This document shows, piece after piece, positions 10,804-23,800 of a stretch of DNA of 64,000 nt (the stretch's first letter is position 1; each line of letters starts with the position of its first letter). A program made the position numbers and the translations under genes. Origin of the DNA: Aporrectodea caliginosa. Taxonomy: Eukaryota > Annelida > Clitellata > Crassiclitellata > Lumbricidae. The stretch spans positions 227,001-291,000 of the forward strand of contig JACEVL010000806.1 of the NCBI GenBank assembly GCA_020284085.1. The letters run 5' to 3'. The notes under the pieces were generated by a model that was not told where the DNA came from, did no database searches, and worked only from the letters and a program-made list of their open reading frames with translations.

Positions 10804-11851
10804 GGATGCGTTGTCATTTGAAGACGATGTGTTTGACATGAAAACTGAAACGGGTTCCTCTACTTCAAAGGCTTCAAAGACTTTAGCGGCTGAAGGTACC
10901 ATCCAAGAAGACTATGCCGCTGAAAAACTGGATTCTGGAAAAGAAAGTATTCAGACTGCTATTGGCGATAGTGGTACCGGTGGTGGAAGTGATACCGGTG
11001 GTGGTAGTGGTACGGGTGGTGGTAGTGGTGGTGATTGTAGTTCTACTGATCTCCTTCCAGGTAAGAACGACAAAGATGAGTTCAAAGGTCAAGGACATAA
11101 AGCAACGGAAGAATTTTCCGGTCACAAGGAAGAGGATTCGAGACTTAAACGACCACCACCACCACTAGATGTCAGCTCATGTGAAACTGTTGGACTGGCA
11201 TCAACTGAATCCGTTCTTCAACCGGATCCTCCAGTTCATCTGGAGACGCCGTGCCAAATGCTGGAATCTTTCACAGAGTCACTCAATGTCGATGCTACAG
11301 CACAGGGTGGCGACAAAACCGACAAAAGACCAAGACCATGATTGACGAGTTTAAACCATCTAAACTGAACAACAAAGAACCACTGTCGGAGTCTTCAACC
11401 GGTTTGGATACGCCCTCGAAACGGTGTAGCAACCTCGTCAGCAACATATTCCGCTTTCAGTCTGCTTCGGTTTCTGAAGCAACCGGCCAGACGCCAGAGA
11501 GGTCGACCGAAAAAGAGGGTGACGTTGAACCAGTCAAGGAACCAGAAGGCGGAGGCTCCACCCCTACCCACCGACTCATGACCAGGACTCTGGAGTCCCT
11601 CAGCTCCTACTCGAGACCTCTGGTCGACCTTTCGAGCAGTCTGTTCTCGAGGAGTGGTTCAGACAGCAAGTCGCCGAAGAGAGAGGACGACAGGTCGGAG
11701 TTCGAGACTTTCAAGGACAAGGAGAAGGACAAGGACCAGTGCGTCGAACCGGTTCAGGCGCAGCGGTTCTTCTTCCTTCGCCCCTTCGACATGCTGACGA
11801 AAAAGAGCAGAGGAAGCTCAACGGAATTGACAGAGGAAGCCAGTGCAGCAG
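10804..11851 (+). CDS. OXR1: OXR1 large linker exon, with apparent frameshift
   Basis: Acceptor TATATTTTGTAG ends at 10803; donor AGCAG|GTGCGA follows 11851. It encodes an acidic, Ser/Gly-rich linker (DALSFEDDVFDMKTET..., Gly-Ser repeats, then SRPLVDLSSSLFSRSGSDSK) with no recognised domain. The first frame stops at 11339-11341, while the frame that joins the next exon is open from before 11251. A missing base around the AAAA runs at 11310-11330 would restore one reading. A strong donor-like CCAG|GTAAGA at 11060/11061 allows an alternative splice instead, but no convincing in-phase acceptor was found. Confidence 0.7.
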
Positions 11852-14800
11852 GTGCGACTGTCTTATTTTCTGTTTTCACACATTTGTGCTTTTCAATCAC
11901 TGACGGTGGTGGTGGTTGGTGGTGGGAGGTGGGTGGTGAGAGGTGGGTGGGTGGTGGTGGTGGTGGGGGTGGGGTGGGGGTGGTGTGACGATGATGATGA
12001 CATTTTTTGATTTGTTATAGTCATAAGAATTGTTGTGAAGAACAACAGTGTTGGCCCCAATGAAAGTCTCAGAGCTGGTCATAGTTACACAGAGCATCAT
12101 TCAGTGTATATGTTTATGTATTCGTAAACCGCAGTCTGTTAATTCATTAGGTGGACTTGGCTGTGTCGATACACTGGCTGGCTGGCTTGTCAGGATGGAC
12201 GGACATAGGCGTAGCTACATGGAGGCACGAGGAGGCAGTTGACTCCTCTTGCTTTTTTTATATACTGGAACTTCTATTGACCAATGACCCCAATGACCAG
12301 GATTTTGCCAATGGTCTGTGACGTTGCCTTCTCTTGAATTTAAGTCTCGCTACGTGCCTGTGGACGGATGACTGGTTTGGAGTTGGCTGGGTGACTAGGA
12401 TTGCTGGTAGACTTTAGTGTGTGGAGGATAGCTGGCTCGATTGGTGGGTATCCGGCCAGCTTGACTGGATGGACGGACGGACGGACGGGTGGGTCAGTAG
12501 CCTGTTAGGTGAGTGGTGGGTAGCTGACTTGCTTGGCTATCTGAATGGACAGATGGGTGGCTGGCTTGACTGCCTGGATGGACGGATGGGGGCTGGCTGG
12601 CTGAGTGGGTGGGTGGCTGGCTGGGGGAGTGGATGGCTTGACTGCCTGGATGGGTGGCTGGCTGGGAGAGTGGGTGCGTGGCTGGCTTGACTGCCTGGAT
12701 GGACGGATGGGTGGCTGGCTGGCTGGCTGAGTGGGTGGGTGGCTGGCTGCTATCTGGGAGTGGATGGCTTGACTGCCTGGATGGGTGGCTGGCTGGGAGA
12801 GTGGGTGCCTGGCTGGAACTGCCTGGATGGACTGATGGGTGGCTGGCTGGCTGGGTGGGTGGGTGGCTGGCTTGAGCCGACGGCGTACGTGATGGAGCGA
12901 CTTGATGGCTGCGGTTGATCGTCTGTAATCGGGTCACGATGCGTTCTTCACTTGTGTTAGCAATAAATCTCGATGAGTGATTGGCAAGTGCGGCTGACTG
13001 TGCCATGGCACTAATCACTGCCACGACGACATTCTCTCTCTCTCTCTCGGCCTTCCAAGGACGGACTGTGTATGAACTTCTTCCTAAGGCCTGATTAAGA
13101 TTGCCAAGCAGATATTGACGCCAGACACCACTGCGGCCAGGAGAACGCTCATAGCCATACTGATTGTAGGACTCTATAGGATATAGGTTTTCTGTTCCCT
13201 GGGATCTGTCAATCAATCAATCAATCAATCTGTCAGTTTTTGTTATTGAAAGTACACAACCTTTACATTGTCACAGGAGACGTTTAAAGGTTAAATGAAG
13301 GAAATCGACATGCTATACATAGTAAACCATTAGGTTTATGGTCATGGGGATGGAATCAATATAATTATTATGCGTCAGCATGACACTGACCTCTGCAGGG
13401 CGTCTTTAACGGTTACTAGGTTCATTTTTAATTCACTACGGGTTTTACCTGCTGAAAGTATTCCGTATTCTGATGAGAACGCAAGTACTGACACAGGAGA
13501 AGGCAAGATGGACCCGAGCGGATGTGCGACGAAGGCGTGGCATCTGCATAGCCCCACAGGCAGAAGTGCACAATCGTCTGCTTGTCTGACTCAAGCTCCC
13601 TGACTGATGTCAGATATGTATCTAGACCTTTGGGGCTCTCTGATTTATTATATGGTGTTTTGTTATTGAATTTGACAATTTGGATTTTGGGTACAATCAC
13701 CAAGCTAACCATCATTTTGTTGCTTTGTGCATTATGAGATTGGCGCTTAGAAGTTGCCTGATTAGAAACTTAATTAGATCAGAATGCTACACATAGGGTC
13801 CTTATCAAGTTGACCGTGTTAGAATATAATGACAAGGTCAATGCCATGTTGAAGTTTATAATCAAATTCTTAAATTAAGTTATAATTTTCAAATGAAATT
13901 ACAGTCCCTGTAGGAACTAGGGGTGGGCAACGATTAATATCGCAGCGCACGATTAAAGCATGTCCGCATACGGACTCGATCTCGGTACCTCTCGCTGTCT
14001 ATGCCAGTGTGTTATCCAATGCACTATCGGGCCCCCAAGCTATACTTGGTTGGTTGTATAGTGGAGTTTTGTTATACCAGTCGGAATCTGACCGGCTTTC
14101 CCACTATTTTGATCCGGAAACGCCTGAAGTCCATTTTATTTGTTAGTGATTGGCTGATTGCACTGACTTGGCTCGGGATCACCTCTGAAAATTTGTTGAT
14201 TGGTGCTTTATAAATGTTCATTTACAACTATAATTTTCGATTCTGTTCGAGTGGTGCTATATAAATTTGCAATTACAAATTCTACTTTTTAAAAGGGTAT
14301 GGTTTTCGAATGTTTAGGTTTTATTGTGTTTCCAGATGATTGCAAAAGAATGACTAAGATGATTAAAACACTTTCATGATGCATAGAATATTTAAATCTG
14401 AGCTTTGAACTCTGAACTCTGAACTATGTGCAGCAGGGTTGCCTTGCTTACAGCGTGATCGCATTTACCATGATGTTAATTAATTACTTTTTTGTTTTCA
14501 ATTAAAAGCAATATACTGTATACAGACCGAACTAAGAGTTTCTTATTTCATTTCTACCGTAAAACAAAATGCACCTGAATTCAGACTTTTCATAAATTTT
14601 TAGCTTTTTAAGCACCTAGACACTGTGCAACCTAAAAACCGTCTTATAACGAATTCATGTAGTAACGATACATGTTACGAGAAGACCGCAGTGTATGAAA
14701 ATGCTCTAGTCGCTGTAGTGTCTGCAGTTACGAGACCTCTATTTTCCAACCGAAGCAGTAATATGACCTGTGGCCAGGTGAAGGTTTATTATGGTGCTCC

Positions 14801-17800
14801 AGTTGAAAGCATCCAAGACACGTCTGTGTCGCTTTGATGAGAAGACGCTGGACGGACAATAGGTGGCGCTAGGTTTAGTGCATTGCTTCTTGATGATAAT
14901 GGCGGAGCTGAGGGTGGCCAGGCACTCGCTTTCGCTCAGCTAATGTTCCGTAGTTATTCATGGAGACACATCATTTCAGTCCTCGAGGAATTGTTCTAAT
15001 ATTTGACGGGAAGTAAGCGCCTCCTCGCCAGGGAAGGATGTTTGTGTATGTGTGTATGCATGTATTTATGCATTATGAATGTAGGTAGGTATTTGTACAT
15101 GTGTATGATGTATTCATGTATGCATGTAAGTGTATGTGATTGTGTATATGTGTGTATGCACAAGTTCTTAGGTATACACACAATACAACACATCACAATA
15201 CAACTGGGGCGCTGTGGTTTAGGGGTATGTTCGGTGCCTTGCAGCTGGAGGGTTGCGGGTTCGAAACATCAAAGTCGCCGCGTAGGGACCCTGGGCAAGT
15301 CCTTCACTGATGCTCACTGCGCTTCGGGCGTGAATTCATTATAATGTAGTCGGGAGCGCCTCTGAATGGGAAATCTGGTAGGGGCGAGTGTTCAAATACA
15401 ATACAATACAATACAATACATATGTGCAACATGTGTATGTATGATAGTGTATACTGGGGACTCGTTATAAAGTTGTCTTTCCGAGCAGCAAGAACGGTTG
15501 TATGTAATAATTTTCTTCAGCAGAGTAAAAATTGGGATCCTTGACTCGACCTCATTATATCAAAATGCGTGTTATAACAAACCGTCTTTGAACGAGACTG
15601 CAGTGTGTACATACATCTACATACACTTGTATAAATGTATGTAGATGTTTGTATTTGAGTATGTATTTGTATGTAACTATGTATGTGTCTTTCTGGACTT
15701 TTGTGTGATGCCTTTTAAGAATGATGTTGAAGCGTTGTACGCATATTGAAGAATTTATAAATATGACCTAACATTTTATTTCCTTTCATTTTGACTATAT
15801 TTGCATAGAAATAACCTCATTTGCATAGCAATGAAGGAATTAATTTTGACGACCGGAGGGTCATGTGTAATTGGAGTTCAGTTGGAGCCAACAAGTCCGG
15901 AAGCATTGGAAACCAATCGCTTGCGCACTGAAATGTATCTATTTGACCCCGTATCATTTTCCTGGATATGGTATTTCTGTCTCGGCAACCCTTAATTATT
16001 AATAACGAAGCGGGTGCCTTATTGGCCTCACAGTGCTGCTATTCAGTATGAACATTGGAAGCGGCCGAGTGGCTTATTTGTTGAATTTGTGCCTCGCTGA
16101 GTCGTGGGTTAGATTCCTGGGTTTATGATATGAAACCAAAATAGATTGCATTGTTGAGGTGTATGGTGTCTATTCTTCAAGAGAAGTACTCAAAGGTGCT
16201 GTAAACGCTTGATGCTGAAGTCATAAGTACAACAGTTCATCAATTAACAAAGAATGCTTCTGTGACTAGAAAAGTTGCCAATGTGTTGGTCCCTTGCGTA
16301 AAATGACTTGCCATCTTTCCTTCGCCTGTCTCCTCGTACTCACTCGACTTCCTTGAACATCCTATTGAAGACTTTCCTATAAGATCAGGCCTGGCTCGGG
16401 AGCACTTCTTAGTAGAGCCCTTCAAGACGCGCTATATAAATTCTTTGATTGATTTATTGATTGCAGACCCTTTGTGGGGTCTGTAGCACCTCTGATAGGT
16501 TTCTTGAAGAAGTGCTATATAAACGAGCTCTTAGAATTACAATTTGCTGCATTTAATGGGATTCTGCATGATGAGGTTTGTCTGGAGATATTCTAAGAGA
16601 AATTGAATACCAACGACCTCTGACCTTTGTGTTACAGAACAGGAGAGGAGTTCAGTGAGTGGCCCAGAGGAGGAACCATCATCGACCCTCCTCTACATGT
16701 GTCTTAAGATCGGTCAGTTCAACGACTGGTCAGCCCTGAAGCACTGTCCGATGGCATCCTACATCAGAACGAAACTGAAACCAGAATACTGGTTTACCAT
16801 TCCGTCAAACAGGTATCAGTCGTAAAGGGTTAAAACTCAAATTCGTAATTACAGTAATCCCTTAAGATATAAAAAATTTAACTAGAGGCTTGAGGAGAAT
16901 GTCTGGTAAATCAGACATCGTTCTCAGAAGTATTCTACCGCTTGTGACTCAATGCCTGGGTTTGTATAAAGAGTAATAAGACGGCTATACCTAGAGATCA
17001 TGGCTGCTTGCGATGCTACGTTCAGTATCATTAAATTTGTTTTCGGTTTTGTATTATTACAATATTGTTTTTATTATAGTCATCATAGGAAATTGTCATG
17101 AAATCATTCATGTTGCAATTGACCTGTGGCTGGCGATACCAGACCTGGCACTACTCATCAAATGTTATGGACTTTTATTTGTTGCTGACCTGTGAAGTTG
17201 TTGTTTATAGTTGTTCTGATTATAATTATTTCAGGTGTGAGCCTTGTGTGTTTCTGTGTTCTTATTGCTTTATTCATTTCTTTCTGCTTTCCATTATGCC
17301 GGTTCTGTTCCAGGATAAAAATTATTTAGCAATGCCTTTAGTTCTGTTTCATTATATAGTGAACTATTTTTTATTGTTTTTCTTAACTCGGAGTATCATA
17401 TCCGTAGGGCAGAAAAAATCTAGCAAGGGAGGCTTTTTTCGTGTGCTTATTTTGACTGTTTATTATTAGTTATAATATTATATTAATATCTTTGTTCTCA
17501 TTTTCGTTTTTGTTCTTATCAATTTTACCGCTCAACGTGCAATGATTTCTTGGTATTTAAGAAATAATAAAGCTAAAAAATCAAGAAAAAGATCTGGAAT
17601 ATCTTACTTCGTCGGCGGGAGTATAGGGGATGGTCGCTTTGACGGCTACAGGGTGCAGATATAGGAAGAAGAAGAAGAAGAGGAAGATCTGAAGAGGAAG
17701 AGGGAAGAGGAGAAGGAGGAGGAGGAGAAGAAGAAGAAGAAGAAGAAGAAGAAGAAGAAAGTCCATTAGGTCAATACAGAGAGGTAGCCATGTGTATGAA

Positions 17801-20800
17801 ATTTTAGCAACTTTGTTTTCTTAGCCTTGGCATATGAGAGCAGATGTCCCTCTTTTGCCACGTGAGACCCACCTCTTGCACGGAGAGTGCGATGTGGTCA
17901 GTGTACTCGTTTTATGGCTGAGTTCTCAAGGGAGGAACTTAGTGGTAGAGATCTTAAAATATCTTTCATTGGAAAAGAACATAATTTTGCCTCCTGAGGT
18001 TCTGCATTGATGGCCAATGCACGCAGCCAACCTCCCGAATGGAGTCTGCCCCTGAAGAGACGATTCTGAGTAAGGATATCAACTACAAAACATGGGTCAA
18101 GACCAGCCCCACAGCATCACTGTTATTACTATTATTTGTGTTTTTATTATTGTTATTTATTACTGTATTTATTATTGCTGTTATTATTGTTTCTAACGGT
18201 ATTGGGAAATGGCAGCTGCTCATCTAACTGAGATATTGAGCCCTTGTGAGTTACTTAAAGGGCGCTAACAAGTGCTATGATACATACATATATACTTATG
18301 TACGTGCATACATACATACATACATACATACATACATACACACACTCACACATACATACATACATACTCACATACATACATGCTGAGAAGGTTCTGTGAA
18401 AAATAGATGCATAGAATTGTCAAAATATCAATGTCATGATTATTATTAATATTGTTGTTGTTTGTTGTTGTTGGTGTTGTCCTGAAAGTCTTTAGTACCC
18501 AGACGGTGATGCAGAATCTCTCCACAGAGAGGAAAGTGTGCTTGTAGTAGTTTTAATTTGTTGATGTCTGGCAGAGTAAAGTTGCAGAAGTCTACAGCCG
18601 AATAACTGCACAGTAATTATTTATTTCATTGCTGTTGTTATTTTCTCAGTACTGTTATAGCCAATTGTTCTGCAGCCGAACAACTGCAAAGTTATATTAT
18701 TTTATTTCATTATTGTTGTTATTATCCAGGCACTGTTGTAGCCAATTGTTCAGCAAAAGCAATAATTACTGTATGTCATATCTTTGAGTGTTTGTTGGGG
18801 TCTGTTTGTCACTGTGGGCTGTTGACTGTTGTCGAAAGCCATGCAAAGTATTCAGTAATTATTATTTTGTGCTTGAGCAACCGTCGGAGAATAACAACGT
18901 CTGTTTCTTCCATTGACGCAGGGTCGACCACCTGTACGCGTTCTTTCTCCAATGGTCGCCAAACATCTCGGGCGGCGCAATGGACGAAATTAATTTGGTC
19001 GAGAAAGGATTCGTTGTGATCAGCTCCTCAGATGGCGTCACCGGTGTCGACGATGAATCGAACAGACTTAATTTTCTGAGCACGTCCAATTCAACGAACA
19101 AAGAATGGGAGGTAATGGCTTCCGGTTGTAGACGTCTGTGTGTCCGCAGACAATGCAGATGGCGTTGTTGTGGCCTGGATACGTGTGGTGAAAGAACATG
19201 GCTTGCTTTGGGCATTCTGATGAGTCTGACCACTTGGGAATACTGTCTGTCTGCAGTGTCTGCGGAGTTTTTTATAAGATAAATACATTCATTCATTCAT
19301 TCGTTCAGGTATTTATATAGCACCTCTTCAAGGAAGCTACTCCGAGTTGCTCCCGACTCCAGCAAGGGTGAAAAGAACAGTTTTCAAGCACTTATAGAAT
19401 GTGTCAGAGAGTGAACTAGGGAACAGGTGCAGCTCATGAGGGAGGTCATTCCCTCTTGTTCCAAACACTTCTGTGTTTGGAACATGGTAGTCTATTGGCT
19501 CGAGTGCTCGACCTGTGATGCAGAGGGTATGGGTTTGAGTCTTGCCCGAGGTGATTACTGTGGAGGAGTCTTAAACAAGTCCTCTTCACTTACAATTGCT
19601 CAGCGCCATCGATATTCTGTCATATGCGCTTCTGAACTTTGGAAGGAGGGCAATATCAGTTACATTTGTATTGTATTATATTGAGTAGACGAGTTTGTTT
19701 GGCTAATTTTAGTGATCAGTTGCAGTCAAATTACTGTTTGTTATTTCTATTTTTTCATACATTTAATTGGTTTGCATTTGTTTAGAAATAATATTAAACA
19801 GGGAGTTGTGATAGAACAGTCGATTGTACTTTTGAGGAAATCTGAGATGCTTTTTCCAGGCTAAAAATGAAAGGGAAATAGGTTGGATAAACACCAGTAA
19901 TGCTTCCTTGACCTCGAAATTCTGACTGGGACAATTCCAAGTTTTGATTTGATTGTTTGTATTATGTAGCAGAGAACATTCATTGTTGACTAAAACATTA
20001 ATTATATTAATTATGAGCTCGAAGTCAAATCAGTATCCCTATTAGCACTCCTATTACTGTTAGAATTACAATAGCCTGGAGCTGTTATTTACAATGTGAG
20101 ACAATAGGTGATACAGCTGTACATGAAATTAATACGTATTAATATTATTGTGGGCAAATATTTTGCATTTATTGATACAACTTTATAGAAACTCTTCTAA
20201 AGAATTCTGACACGAGGCAGCTGATGGATAACCAGACATTTATCAGTTCTTAGACAGAGCCAAAAAATTTATTTAATTTGAAAAATTATAATTTAATTTA
20301 AGGATTTAAATTAAACTTTGGAACATGACCACATCATAACATATTCTAACATAATAATAATAATAATAGTAATAATAATGATAATAATAATGATAATAAT
20401 ATTCATTTATTAATTCAAACTGACAAGTACGCAGTTAGATTACATGAATATAGTTGTAACAGATGGTAACAAGTTTAACAGGAGTCGAATTTAACTGTAT
20501 GGCAGCCTGCAAGGCACCCATCTGTCCTACTGCTCATTCTACAGTCGCCTCCTAGGGAGTTGAAGGCTGAGTCAACCTTATAGGCTAGCGGGTATTGAAC
20601 CCACGTCCTTCTGATCTTTGTGCCAGCATATTACCACAATCATCTCCCCATAGGTAGGTAGGCCAACTTGATAAGGATCCTAACTATAGCATTCTAATCT
20701 AATCTGAGCTATTTCTAATCTCTCCTTAAAGTCTGGTTCCAAATGTACGAACACAAGCGCAGCTATCCAAGAACATAACGAGTGTTTTAACGATGAACAA

Positions 20801-23800
20801 CTAGTTTTAAAGATGGCAGAATTGTGTTGGCAGTTGCTTTGGAATTATTAAATACCTTTTTGTTACAGATTATCAATGCAAAAGAAGTGCGACGAATGAT
20901 AAATGTTGCGGAAATTGAGAGTTTGCCGCTGCCCGAACTGTCACAGCCAAGCAAGATCATGAACAGCACGCATGTTCGAGAGGTGAGGACATTTTAGAAC
21001 TTTTTCGATCTGCCAATAGTCTGTGCATTAATAATAATGCACTCTAGAGAAGTCTATGAATAGGCTTGGGTGTGTCATCCTGCATACATACTTCAGTGTC
21101 ATCATCATTGTAAGTTCATGACACTGGCCATTTGGCAGCGATATGTGCGAGTATGTTTTCTCAATTATTCTGTCCAGTCATTTGTCAAATCTGTTGCTTT
21201 CTCGTCTTTAGTTCAAGACTTGTTATGTCTTCGTTTACGTTGTCCAGTTGTTGTCTTCGTTGCTTGTCTTTCCTTCAAACGTTGCATGTAGCGCGTTGTT
21301 TGGGATTAACATTTAGTGATCTGAAAATGCATTAATGTGTTGCAGATGTGCTTTCACTTGCCTCCTCGTGCTGAGGGTTGTCCGTGGCATCTCGTCTACA
21401 GTTCCGATAAGCACGGCTTCAGTCTGAAGACTTTGTATCGCCAGATGGCTCGAGTCGATTCACCCATTCTTCTGATCATCAAAGATGACAGCAACAACGT
21501 ATGTCGATGAACCAATTTCAGTTTCATCTACCACACTTTTTCGTTTGTGGAGTGACTTATATTATTTTCGTAGTGTCCTTACAGTAAATATCAGTATTCT
21601 TCATGGTGTCCTTACAGTGAATACTGGTATTCTGTGTAGCTTCCTTACAGTGAATACCGGTATTCTGCATAGTTTGCTTACAGTGAATGCTGGTATTCTG
21701 TGTAGCTTCCTTACAGTGAATACCGGTATTCTGCATAGTTTGCTTACAGTGAATGCTAGTATTCTGTGTAGCTTCCTTACAGTGAATGCCGGTATTCTTA
21801 ATGGTTTCCTTACAGTGAATACTGATATTCTGTGTAGTTTCCTTACTGTGAATATCAGTATTCTTAATGGTTTCCTTACAGTGAATACTGATATTCTGTG
21901 TAGTTTCCTTACAGTGAATATCAGTATTCTTAATGGTTTCCTTACAGTGAATACTGATATTCTGTGTAGTTTCCTTACAGTGAATATCAGTATTCTTAAT
22001 GGTTTCCTTACAGTGAATACTGGTATTCTGTGTAGTTTCCTTACAGTGAATACCATTATTCTGCCTAGTTTGCTTACAGTGAATGCTGGTATCCTTCAAG
22101 ATTTCCGTACTGTGACTACTAGTATTCTTCATAGTTTCCTCTTTGACTGTATGATACCATCCATGAAGATAGTGCAAACACCCATTTAAACTATTCCACA
22201 AGTCTTGCACTGAAGAATTTCTGTACAAGCCTTTCTGTTGACCTTGATAGTTTTTGAAATTATGGCCTTGGGATTGAAAAGTCTTGCTAGTGAAGCATGA
22301 ACACACGCAGCAATCCTTAACACGTGATCGTTTCATATACCACGATCATCTTCATATACCATGATCATTTCCATATGTCATGTGCTGGTACCTTTATAGG
22401 AACAATTATCACGTTCATTTGCGCATCAGGATTGCACCCCATTGGTCAGATATTTAGGTCATGTTGCCATATGTTATTTATGTCATATATTTCAGAAGCT
22501 TTGCATTAAATTCTGTACCTTGTACCTTGTACAGTGAGCTGTGTTTTGTCTGTAGGTGTTTGGCGCAATGTTACCATGTGCATTGAAAATGAGCGATAGC
22601 TTCTACGGCTCAGGAGAATCTTACTTATTCTCCTTCCACCCAGCATTCAGGGTTTGTCACTCTTTTCTAAAGGACAGTCCAGCGAGACTTCTTTCTGGCT
22701 TCTAGTCAGGAGGACAGAAGTGTTAATTTTTTAATTAAAGACAATTGAAATCCTATTTACTATGTAATTTCTTATTACTTCAGACAGTTGACGTTGTGAA
22801 GCATCCTAGACGTTGCTTGCTACTGACTGTGCTTTATAAATTGTTATTACTATTTTACAGTTATGAAGTACATGTGTGAAATCTGTGCTAAATCTAATTA
22901 AGATTATGCTATAAGATTGAAAAAGACCAATTGAAAAAGTCATTTGTGCAGATAAATTTTGAAAATGACTGACTGACTGACTGATTAACTGAATGAATGA
23001 ATGAATGAATGAATGAATGAATGAACGAATGAACGAATGATTGAATAACTGAATGAATAACTGAATGATTTATTGATTGGTTTTTGATTGCTTTTGTAGA
23101 AGTTCTCATGGACTGGGCAAAACAATTACTTTATCAAAGGCAATGCAGAGAGCTTATCGATTGGAGCGGGAGAGTAAGCATCGGCAGATATCAATTTCTT
23201 CGTACTGCACACTTTTGGACACGTTACAGTGTAGACTAATTAACACGAAGTTGTTGTTGGGGGAGACAGAGGGAAATGCCTATCATACAGAGTGTTAACC
23301 AGACCACACGTTAAAAGGAATAAATGCCGAAAAAATCAATATTCTGCACTACACTGCAGTTCTTGTACTGCATGTTAATCAGTATGGTGTTAAGTAAATA
23401 GCTTTAGGGGGGGGCATTGATTACTTCATGTTAAACGGAATGGCGTTTAAACCAGGAGCATATAAGCGAGTCCACATTGTAGATACGTACGTTGGAAGGC
23501 ATTCCTTAATAGAAACTTCTGAGTATGAAAACTGATCAACCTGTCTCTTTCTGTAGCGTAACTTCGATTTATGGGCTTCTGCAGATTGCTCAGATGGGTC
23601 TTTTGAGGAGGGGTATTTGTACTTTATCTGGCTTGGAATGGGCCCTCGCTTGTATGGGCCCGGGACCCACCGTTGTCTGAGTGCCTGTGGACCCATGGTT
23701 ATGCTACTGGTCTCTGCAACTTGATTTGACTTGGTGCCAGTTAATAAATTGGTCTCTCTAATGAAGTTGTGTGGTACTGAAAATGGAGATTTACATTACA

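Noticed and set aside
13918..13960. hAT-like left end AGGGGTGGGCAACGATTAA
   Set aside because: No matching right end found within the following kilobases, so no element can be bounded.
21485..22336. Repeat proteins of LTVNTGILCSF and ETTQNTSIHCK type
   Set aside because: Product of the 33-bp minisatellite, open in several frames on both strands, inside an OXR1 intron.
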